From an uncultured Candidatus Saccharibacteria bacterium (GTDB lineage: Bacteria > Patescibacteria > Saccharimonadia > Saccharimonadales > UBA6022), in NCBI GenBank assembly GCA_946887425.1, contig CAMPKW010000028.1, positions 1-12,699 on the forward strand: a stretch of DNA of 12,699 bases. The letters run 5' to 3'. Of this stretch, positions 1-5,709 are shown piece after piece. How positions within the stretch are numbered: position 1 is the stretch's first letter; each line of letters starts with the position of its first letter. The position numbers and the translations under genes were made by a program. The notes under the pieces were generated by a model. The model saw only the letters and a list, made by a program, of their open reading frames with translations, was not told the DNA's origin and ran no database searches.

Positions 1-893
1 TTCTTGTTTATTTTTGGCCTCTGCATAATTTATTTATTCAGAAGCTACCCCTATAATATGACGGGAAAGCGCTTGTGTCAATGACTTTTATAAAAAAACT
101 TTTGGTAAAAAATACTACGTAAAAACACTCTATATGTAGGCCCTTTATCACCCGCTTCACACTAGGCTGTGTACAATTGCTTAAAGCATGCTTCCTAGCT
201 TGGCGGCGGGGAGTAATACAGGGCCTATTAATCATTGCAACATTTGTCGTATGTTCGCTCAAACCAGCATGTGCTAGTAATCGAAGCGGGCAGGTGCGCG
301 TCAAGAAGCTCGCGGCTCGCCGGGTGTCGTTGTGTGAGACTCTCAGCTATCGTGGGTGGCCGCTTTCGTTGTTGGCGCAGGGTCTGGTATGTAGATAGGA
401 CTTGACCAACGACCGGGCGGGGTATGTATGTTGCTATGAGCGGTAGTGTTTATGCCGGCATAGTTTGAGATAGAATAAAGGCTCCGACCTGTTGACCTGC
501 TTTTGCAGTCATTCTGCCTGCGTGGCGGTGTGCAGGTCGCATGAATCAACCGCGTATTATTTGGATCGCCCGCCTCGCACTTTTTAAGTATAGTGACATC
601 ACTGAATGTTCCTAAGGTATGGGTGGGGATTGAGAACGTGTGTCTCCTCAAATCAATAGTAAAATGATAAATAAAATATTTGTAGTTAAAATAACAACTA
701 TAGGTATTTAAAATAATGAGTCTTTAACAGATGTAGATATATCGTTGTGGAAATGATGTGCTAAATATACATCAAATAGTATTGACCTATAACATTTCTT
801 ATGCTTAAATCAATACAAGCTTTTACAAACACAAAAAAAGCAAAAAACACCTTAACAATTTGAACGAGAAGCTAACTGATGCATCCTGCCGGA
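1..893. other. Gene-poor region, no supportable CDS
   Basis: I see no convincing protein gene in this ~0.9 kb stretch. The open frames present (73-102 codons) begin with TTG, lack a Shine-Dalgarno sequence, and encode Cys/Arg/Pro-rich sequence unlike the neighbouring proteins; one (177-398) has a signal-peptide-like hydrophobic stretch but stops soon after. Roughly 180-650 looks GC-richer, whereas 1-135 and 655-880 are AT-rich with A-tracts (for example 831-848). Short symmetric elements stand out: the 10-bp palindrome AAGCATGCTT at 184-193, the 12-bp palindrome TATGCCGGCATA at 451-462, inverted repeats 137-144/220-227, 151-158/283-290 and 494-500/532-538, and a direct GGTATGTA at 386-393 and 421-428. 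I looked for tRNA, tmRNA, RNase P RNA and SRP RNA signatures and recognised none. Confidence 0.6.
782..810 (+). promoter_or_regulatory. Possible promoter upstream of the structured-RNA candidate
   Basis: TTGACC at 782-787 is separated by 17 nt from TTAAAT at 805-810, which carries an extended -10 TG at 802-803. Transcription would start near 817, about 75 nt upstream of the helices at 894-1019. The -10 hexamer is only a moderate match and AT-rich DNA generates such pairs easily, so this is tentative. Confidence 0.3.
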
Positions 894-1061
894 TTTGGCG
901 TAAACTCGGCGATGACACTGTAATATGCCATTGGTTCATTCGTGAACCGATATGACTTACTTTATGTAAGCCACGCACCTTTGTATATTATTTAGTGGCG
1001 TTGCCGATGCTCCGCCAAACTCACTTTGAGTAAGGAGTTGAGCGCTCGGTATTAGTACCGA
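894..1061 (+). ncRNA. Candidate structured RNA (family unknown)
   Basis: Complementary segments nest as expected for a folded RNA. An outer helix pairs TTTGGCG (894-900) with CGCCAAA (1013-1019). After a symmetric 5x5 internal loop, 906-914 pairs with 999-1007 (nine pairs, two of them G-U). Inside this closed unit are a stem 930-938/943-951 with a UUCG loop at 939-942, a hairpin CTTAC/GTAAG (956-960/966-970), and CCAC/GTGG (971-974/995-998). Just 3' lie a small hairpin ACTCA-CTT-TGAGT (1019-1031), a good Shine-Dalgarno string TAAGGAG (1031-1037) with no start codon at normal distance, and a hairpin TCGGTA-TTAG-TACCGA (1046-1061). It could be a stand-alone small RNA or a cis-regulatory leader of the membrane protein gene at 1301. 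It matches no riboswitch or ncRNA family I can name. Strand and ends are uncertain, since helices fold similarly on either strand. Confidence 0.4.
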
Positions 1062-1173
1062 TGTGCTTAGTAAATCCAATGTTATCACTTGATAGTATTG
1101 CTACTACTAAGCGCATCGTGGAATATATCGAAAGTGACATATGCCCAGGGTTATCCCTGAGCGGTCAGTTGCC

Positions 1174-1261
1174 CTTGAGTGGATGGCTATTTCAGAAGCA
1201 CGCGCCCTATTTTATCCAGCGGCGGATGTCGCAACTGAAGTATATATGCTTTCCACTCGGG
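1174..1261 (+). other. Second set of nested inverted repeats before the 1301 gene
   Basis: Positions 1174-1183 can pair with 1252-1261 (ten pairs; the seven-pair core GAGTGGA/TCCACTC is perfect), and inside it 1188-1195 can pair with 1235-1242 (core TTCAG/CTGAA). A separate hairpin CAGGG-TTAT-CCCTG lies at 1146-1159. These may extend the RNA candidate at 894-1061 into a ~370-nt molecule, or be coincidental. The same DNA is an open frame in phase with the membrane protein (from ATG 1061), but that frame reads as an unusual Cys-containing sequence and I do not favour it as coding. Confidence 0.25.
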
Positions 1262-1284
1262 CTCTCTTGTTCTTGTTCGTATGG

Positions 1285-1293
1285 TGATATAGT
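1285..1293 (+). promoter_or_regulatory. Extended -10 promoter for a leaderless mRNA
   Basis: TG-A-TATAGT forms an extended -10 element with its hexamer at 1288-1293. The expected transcription start is near 1300, placing ATG 1301 at the very 5' end of the mRNA. No good -35 is present at 17 nt; two tandem TTGTTC copies lie at 1267-1278. The same geometry (hexamer end to ATG of 8 nt, extended TG) recurs before the gene at 1730, which strengthens both calls. Confidence 0.5.
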
Positions 1294-1300
1294 GGGGAAT

Positions 1301-1687
1301 ATGCTTGGGAAAATATTGTTGATTGGATCAGTTGTAGCAGCGGTAGCGCTGGTATTTTTGCTCAATCAGACAACACCCAATCAAGCCGGACCTCTTGGTG
1401 TTCTCGTGATTTTTTTACTTATGTACGTTCTTGCGCTTGTTGGCGTTACGTTTGCTATTCACGGGGGTAGTCGGCTTATAGCAAAATTCTCTGCCTCATT
1501 GACAGTGAAGCGACCCTTTCGAGTTGTGAGCCTAAAGCAGTCGTATTACTATGCATCGATTATTGCACTTGCTCCCGTTATGCTTATTGGTATGCAGTCT
1601 GTGAGCGGCATTAATGTTTACGATGTTTTATTAGTTATCTTTTTCGTTGCTATCGGCGTAGTATACATTAGCCGAAGAATGCCATAA
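1301..1687 (+). CDS. Four-helix integral membrane protein, function unknown
   Basis: The product is 128 aa and almost entirely membrane: hydrophobic helices at about residues 3-21, 31-53, 82-98 and 104-124, with a basic loop (about 60-80, containing KRPFR) between helices 2 and 3 and a basic C-terminus (SRRMP). By the positive-inside rule this loop and the C-terminus would be cytoplasmic. I recognise no named domain. It is reminiscent of conserved hypothetical membrane proteins next to type IV secretion genes in Saccharibacteria (memory, not a search). I chose ATG 1301 rather than the in-frame ATG 1061 because an extended -10 ends 8 nt upstream and because the 80 extra residues are Cys-rich and not membrane-like. 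The next gene starts 42 nt downstream with its own promoter and no terminator between, so they may be co-transcribed in part. A role in the secretion apparatus is inference from position only. Confidence 0.75.
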   Translation: MLGKILLIGSVVAAVALVFLLNQTTPNQAGPLGVLVIFLLMYVLALVGVTFAIHGGSRLIAKFSASLTVKRPFRVVSLKQSYYYASIIALAPVMLIGMQSVSGINVYDVLLVIFFVAIGVVYISRRMP

Positions 1688-1713
1688 ACGGCACTATTTG
1701 TTTGTTGTGTTTA

Positions 1714-1722
1714 TGCTATAAT
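1714..1722 (+). promoter_or_regulatory. Extended -10 promoter for a leaderless mRNA
   Basis: TG-C-TATAAT is a perfect extended -10 with its hexamer at 1717-1722. Seven nucleotides downstream gives a transcription start near 1729, immediately before ATG 1730, so the mRNA would be leaderless or carry a 1-nt leader. No Shine-Dalgarno sequence precedes the ATG and no canonical -35 sits at 16-18 nt, as is common with extended -10 promoters. Confidence 0.65.
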
Positions 1723-1729
1723 TACAGAT

Positions 1730-2152
1730 ATGGAATCTGGATCTCAAGCTCCGCAGCCACGCTTTGAGCAAGCGCCCGTGCCAACAGGGCAGGCGATTGA
1801 GCGTGCGCCGCTGCCTTATACGCCTGAGCTTGGCGTTGAAACGGGTGCTGAGCGAGCGGAGGTGGTATCTGAGACGGCCGCGCGCCAGGCGGACGGAACC
1901 CCTGTTTTGCCAACGCCCGTCCTACCTACAATTGTCCCTCAGCCTCCGGTTGATGATACTGCTGCCGTGCAGGATGATGCACCATTACTGGCGGCCGACG
2001 AAGATCTGATTGAGAAAGAATGGGTAGACAAGGCGAAAAAGATTATCCTTGAAACAAAAGACGATCCCTACGCAAGAGAAGCAGCGGTGACGCGACTTCA
2101 GGCCGATTACTTGCGTAAGCGCTACGGCAAGGAGCTTGGTTCAGCCGACTAG
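1730..2152 (+). CDS. Acidic proline-rich protein with a conserved C-terminal helical segment
   Basis: This 140-aa soluble protein has two parts. Residues 1-90 are low complexity, rich in Pro, Ala, Glu and Gln (for example the tandem VLPTPVLPT at about 58-66), and probably disordered. Residues 92-136 are charged and likely helical, with EKEWVDKAKKII followed by DDPYAREAAVTRLQADYLRKRYGKE. I recall similar C-terminal segments in small Saccharibacteria proteins beside the VirD4-like ATPase gene, but no function is known to me. It has no signal peptide or membrane segment. The ATPase gene begins 20 nt after its stop codon (TAG), so the two are probably one transcript from the promoter at 1714-1722. 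A likely role is as a cytoplasmic adaptor or partner of that ATPase; this is inference from adjacency. The start is fixed by the promoter geometry, not by a ribosome binding site. Confidence 0.8.
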   Translation: MESGSQAPQPRFEQAPVPTGQAIERAPLPYTPELGVETGAERAEVVSETAARQADGTPVLPTPVLPTIVPQPPVDDTAAVQDDAPLLAADEDLIEKEWVDKAKKIILETKDDPYAREAAVTRLQADYLRKRYGKELGSAD

Positions 2153-2172
2153 GCAGAAAGAGCTAATAATTT

Positions 2173-5034
2173 ATGGTAGGGTTCTTGATTACGACATTTA
2201 TCATACTGACACTTGGAATAGTGGCGGGTTCTTTTATATTCTCTCAGTATCGCAAGACGCTTCGTGAGGCTAAGAATTATGAGCGTGGATTAAAGATGAT
2301 ACCACTTTTGATTCATCTTCCGCCATCAAGCGACGATTTACAGGCCGGCGGCCGTGACGAACGTGATCTTACTGAGGAGATTCTCTCTCAGGGGCAGGTG
2401 ATGTACAACATTATTGCCAGTACTGCGACCAAAGGGTTTAAGAGCCGAATTTATGGGCAGCGTCATCTTTCATTTGAGATTTTGTCACACAAGGGGCTCG
2501 TTCATTATTACACTGTCGTGCCGTCCGTGCTTGAAGATGTGGTTCGCCAGGCAATTGCAGCAGCCTACCCATCGGCGCGATTAGAGGAAGTGGCTGAACA
2601 CAATATTTTTAGCCAAGTTGGCAAGATGAGCGGTACGATTGGCGGCGAGTTTACACTCAAGAAAGATTTTGTTTATCCAATCGCAACATACCAGGAAACG
2701 AAGCGTGATGCGGCACGAGCACTACTAAACGCCCTTTCGGCTGCAGGTCGTGAGGATGGAGTTGCTGTTCAGCTGATGCTTCGACCGGCGCAAGAAGGGT
2801 GGACAAAGCGATCAGTTGAGGCTGCGGGGCGTATTAAGAAAGACAAGGGTGTCAAAAAGCCAAGTATCGGGGGGCTGTTGGCTCCCAAAGACCTCATGGA
2901 GGCATTGTGGAAACCGCCAGTTGCTGGTGATGTAAAGCCAGAAGACAAGCAGCTTACGTCGCTCGAGCAGTCGCTCGTTGATTCTATCGAAGAGAAGACC
3001 CGCTATCCGGGCTACGAAGTATTGATTCGTGTCGTTGTTTCATCGAATACTGCCGCACGTTCCCAGGCGCTACTTAAAAACGTAGTAGCGGCTTTTTCGC
3101 TATTTGATTCCTCGACTAATAACGGTTTCAAGTTTAGTCTTTCGAAAAATATTGAAGAACTAGTGACGGCATATGTGTTTCGTTTTTTCCCGCAGACGGT
3201 TACGCAGAATGTTCTCAATAGTGTTGAGCTGGCGACTATTTTCCACCTTCCTGATCAAAGTAGTATTCCAACCTCGCAGGTGCAGCGACAGATGGCAAAG
3301 CAGGTGGATGGTCCAACGCATGTGACGGAAGAAGGTGTGCTGCTTGGCTACAATGAGTTTAGGGGCACGAAAAAGCAGATTCGCCTTAGTACTGGTGATC
3401 GTCGTCGCCATACGTATATGATTGGTCAGACGGGTACTGGTAAGTCGGTGAGTCTTGAGAACCTGGCGTACCAAGATATGATGGACGGCCGTGGCTTTGC
3501 ATTTATCGACCCGCACGGGGATTCGGCTGAAGAGTTGCTAGGCATGGTGCCAAAAGAGCGCGTTGAGGATGTTATTTACTTTAGTCCTGGTGATATGGAT
3601 AACCCGATCGGTCTCAACTTGTTTGAGTTTGAGAATCAAGATCAGCGTGACTTTTTGATCCAGGAGACGATTGCGATGCTGTATCGTTTGTATGACCCAG
3701 GCCATACGGGTATTATTGGTCCGCGCTACGAACACTGGTTCCGCAATGCGGCCCTAACGATCATGAGCGATCCAAATGGCTCAACTTTTATCGATGTGCC
3801 ACAGGTGTTTAACGACCAATCATTTACCGACGAGAAGATGAAATATATTACCGATCGTACGGTGCTTGATTTTTGGAATAAGGAAATGGCCCAGACGAGC
3901 GAGGCAAATAAATCTGAGGTTCTAGGGTGGTTCGTGAGTAAATTTGGCGCGTTCCTTTCCAATGAAATGATGCGCAATATCATTGGCCAGACAAAGAGTG
4001 GTTTTGACCTGCGCGACATCATGGATAATAAAAAGATTCTCCTTGTAAACCTTTCAAAAGGCCGCACTGGCGAGCTTAACTCTCAGTTGCTCGGTATGAT
4101 ATTCGTGATGAAGTTCCAGGCGGCAGCCATGGGTCGCGCTGATATACCGGCCGACCAGCGCGAAGACTTCTGCTTGTACGTGGATGAGTTCCAGAATTTC
4201 GCGACAGATAGCTTTGAGTCTATTTTGTCTGAAGCACGAAAGTACAAGCTCAATCTCGTACTTGCCAATCAGTTTATGACGCAGTTAACAGATAAGATCC
4301 GAGAAGCTATCATTGGTAACGTTGGTACAGTGATTAGTGGTCGTATTGGTATTACGGACGCAGAGATATTGCAGAAGAAATTTGCGCCGACTTTTGACGC
4401 CGAGGATCTCACGAAGCTTCCAAATTTCCAAACAGTGGCGTCTGTCATGATCAATAATGTGCCATCAGCACCGTTTAGTATGTCGCTTATTCCGCCAATG
4501 GGGAAGTCGAACCCTCAGCTGCGTGACGCGCTTAAACGATTATCCGCGGCCAAGTATGGCCGACCGAGGGCGCAGGTTGAGAAGGAAATTTTTGCACGGC
4601 TGGGTGCTGGCGATGCGGCGAAGCGTGCAAAAATAGAAGCTATGAAAAAAGCACAGCAACAACGCACAGTTGGAGGGGCGCCGAAGCCTGGTGCTACTGG
4701 TTCGTCATTCCTTGATGACTGGCTCGCTAAGCGGCAGCAGATGAGTGCTGCCGGTTCAACGAACCAGCCATCTCCGGTAGCTCAGCCTGTTGCACAGCAA
4801 CATCCGCCGCGTCATTCCACGCCTGCGCCGAGTAGCCTGCCGCCAGTGAATAAAACAGCGTCAGCTACTCCTGTAAGGCCGCCTGTGGCGTCAGGGCACA
4901 GTTCTGTGCCTGCATCCCCAATTGCTCCTGCGCAGGCCATGTCGGATTCAAAACAGCCCGTCAGCCCCGATAAGCTTCACCTTCGAGGTGAGCATGCATC
5001 CCGTGATGATGAGGTCTCTATCAAGATCAGGTAG
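2173..5034 (+). CDS. VirD4/TraG-like type IV secretion coupling ATPase
   Basis: The 953-aa product resembles the membrane-anchored hexameric ATPases that deliver DNA or protein substrates to type IV secretion channels. A single N-terminal transmembrane helix (about 3-24) is followed by a ~380-residue region without recognisable motifs, then the RecA-like motor: Walker A GQTGTGKS at 418-425, FIDPHGD at 444-450, and Walker B CLYVDEF with D671/E672. The sequence LANQF at 697-701 fits the conserved glutamine motif after Walker B in TraD/TraG/HerA-type ATPases. From about 835 the tail is Pro/Ser/Ala/Gln-rich and disordered, ending in a charged segment. Family coupling proteins are usually 500-750 aa; the extra length comes from the N-terminal region and the tail. 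The start is supported by a weak AGAAAGAG 10 nt upstream and by the membrane helix beginning immediately. No relaxase, VirB4 or pilin gene is visible here, so whether it moves DNA or proteins cannot be told from the window. Confidence 0.9.
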   Translation: MVGFLITTFIILTLGIVAGSFIFSQYRKTLREAKNYERGLKMIPLLIHLPPSSDDLQAGGRDERDLTEEILSQGQVMYNIIASTATKGFKSRIYGQRHLSFEILSHKGLVHYYTVVPSVLEDVVRQAIAAAYPSARLEEVAEHNIFSQVGKMSGTIGGEFTLKKDFVYPIATYQETKRDAARALLNALSAAGREDGVAVQLMLRPAQEGWTKRSVEAAGRIKKDKGVKKPSIGGLLAPKDLMEALWKPPVAGDVKPEDKQLTSLEQSLVDSIEEKTRYPGYEVLIRVVVSSNTAARSQALLKNVVAAFSLFDSSTNNGFKFSLSKNIEELVTAYVFRFFPQTVTQNVLNSVELATIFHLPDQSSIPTSQVQRQMAKQVDGPTHVTEEGVLLGYNEFRGTKKQIRLSTGDRRRHTYMIGQTGTGKSVSLENLAYQDMMDGRGFAFIDPHGDSAEELLGMVPKERVEDVIYFSPGDMDNPIGLNLFEFENQDQRDFLIQETIAMLYRLYDPGHTGIIGPRYEHWFRNAALTIMSDPNGSTFIDVPQVFNDQSFTDEKMKYITDRTVLDFWNKEMAQTSEANKSEVLGWFVSKFGAFLSNEMMRNIIGQTKSGFDLRDIMDNKKILLVNLSKGRTGELNSQLLGMIFVMKFQAAAMGRADIPADQREDFCLYVDEFQNFATDSFESILSEARKYKLNLVLANQFMTQLTDKIREAIIGNVGTVISGRIGITDAEILQKKFAPTFDAEDLTKLPNFQTVASVMINNVPSAPFSMSLIPPMGKSNPQLRDALKRLSAAKYGRPRAQVEKEIFARLGAGDAAKRAKIEAMKKAQQQRTVGGAPKPGATGSSFLDDWLAKRQQMSAAGSTNQPSPVAQPVAQQHPPRHSTPAPSSLPPVNKTASATPVRPPVASGHSSVPASPIAPAQAMSDSKQPVSPDKLHLRGEHASRDDEVSIKIR

Positions 5035-5046
5035 GGGTGGACATTG

Positions 5047-5094
5047 GCACATAATAAAAACGTCGCTCATATGAGCGACGTTTTTATTATGTGC
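5047..5094. terminator. Bidirectional terminator, perfect 48-bp palindrome
   Basis: Two perfect 24-nt arms (5047-5070 and 5071-5094) meet at CAT|ATG with no spacer. The GC-rich core ACGTCGCTCAT/ATGAGCGACGT is flanked by AATAAAAA on one side and TTTTTATT on the other, so either strand's transcript makes a stable hairpin followed by a U-run. It sits 12 nt after the ATPase stop and 12 nt after the stop of the convergent minus-strand gene, as expected for a shared Rho-independent terminator. Confidence 0.93.
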
Positions 5095-5106
5095 TGGGCG
5101 TATTGT

Positions 5107-5688
5107 CTAGGATCGATTGCCAGTAATCATAATCTTGAAGTAATCAAACAAAAGGCCGATTACCCAGCCGACTACAAAGGCGCCAATTGTCTCGAAGCCA
5201 GACAGCTGATAGCCGACATTTTTGGCAACGTAGTAAAGAGCGAGTGTTGCGAGGAATGCTGCGATTGCGCCAGAAGCGATTGCGTTCGGTCGGGCGATAG
5301 TGGCGCCAGCGACATCACTGGCCTTTTCGATGGTCTTGTTATGAATGACCTTACTAAACGTTCGGCTTGGGCCCGAGAGTTCAGCTTGTACTTTTTTCAT
5401 TGTTCGATTGTAGCTTGCGTCCCGTTCTTTTTTACTGATTGGGCCGCGGCGTACGGCAGGTGATGGTTCGCCGCCGCGCTTTTTCTCGGCACCGCCAGCC
5501 TCAACGCTCACTGCTGTCTCTAGCGCCTCTATTCTTGCACGTTCAGCGCTTTTTTCGCCACTCTCTGGCGCAAGCTCGCCGAGTCGCTCGTATTTTGCGC
5601 GTTGCTTTTCGATTTGCTCGCGTGCAGACTCGCCAGCCTCAACGCCTTGCTCCGCACCGGTAATTAATTTTTCTGGATTAGTACTCAT
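5107..5688 (-). CDS. Coiled-coil plus two-helix membrane protein, function unknown
   Basis: The 193-aa product has a charged Glu/Ala/Lys/Arg-rich N-terminal half (residues 1-105, likely coiled coil or disordered), then a conserved-looking block FSKVIHNKTIEKASDVAGAT (111-130), and two C-terminal hydrophobic helices at about 136-155 and 162-182 joined by a short loop with GFET. It ends TGNRS. With both helices at the C-terminus, the long N-terminal part probably stays in the cytoplasm. I recall similar proteins in Saccharibacteria genomes but no assigned function. It starts 21 nt after the LPxTG gene on the same strand; GAGGT lies 7 nt before its ATG, so it is translated from its own ribosome binding site on a shared transcript. 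It converges on the ATPase gene at the palindromic terminator. A link with surface display or secretion is inferred from context only. Confidence 0.85.
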   Translation of the reverse strand: MSTNPEKLITGAEQGVEAGESAREQIEKQRAKYERLGELAPESGEKSAERARIEALETAVSVEAGGAEKKRGGEPSPAVRRGPISKKERDASYNRTMKKVQAELSGPSRTFSKVIHNKTIEKASDVAGATIARPNAIASGAIAAFLATLALYYVAKNVGYQLSGFETIGAFVVGWVIGLLFDYFKIMITGNRS

Positions 5689-5709
5689 ATTCCCACCTCG
5701 TTATGTTAT

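Noticed and set aside
177..398. 73-codon plus-strand frame with a signal-peptide-like hydrophobic stretch
   Set aside because: It starts with TTG, has no ribosome binding site or clear promoter, and after the hydrophobic part turns into Arg/Cys-rich sequence and stops. No family resemblance.
343..651. 102-codon minus-strand frame (and another at 38-304)
   Set aside because: Both begin at TTG, their sequences are rich in Thr, Pro, His and Cys without domain-like pattern, and they overlap palindromic non-coding DNA.
720..770. DnaA-box-like sequence (TGTGGAAAT at ~746) and a possible replication origin in the AT-rich stretch
   Set aside because: Only single, imperfect matches to TTATCCACA are visible, with no cluster and no dnaA or dnaN nearby.
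876..881. CTGATG as part of a hammerhead ribozyme core
   Set aside because: The conserved CTGATGA is incomplete and no GAAA segment with matching stems is present nearby.
1038..1075. Resemblance of GTTGAGCGCTCGGTATTAGTACCG to the 3' end of 23S rRNA
   Set aside because: The preceding ~150 nt show no 23S domain VI sequence, and the rRNA operon of this locus begins at the other end of the window; the likeness is short and probably coincidental.
1061..1300. N-terminal 80-residue extension of the membrane protein
   Set aside because: The frame is open, but its sequence is Cys-rich and unlike the rest; a well-placed extended -10 precedes ATG 1301. Kept as an alternative in the findings, not as the call.
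5044..5463. 139-codon plus-strand frame opposite the 193-aa membrane protein
   Set aside because: It runs through the palindromic terminator and is antisense to a gene with a good ribosome binding site and clear membrane helices; its own product is Cys-rich and patternless.
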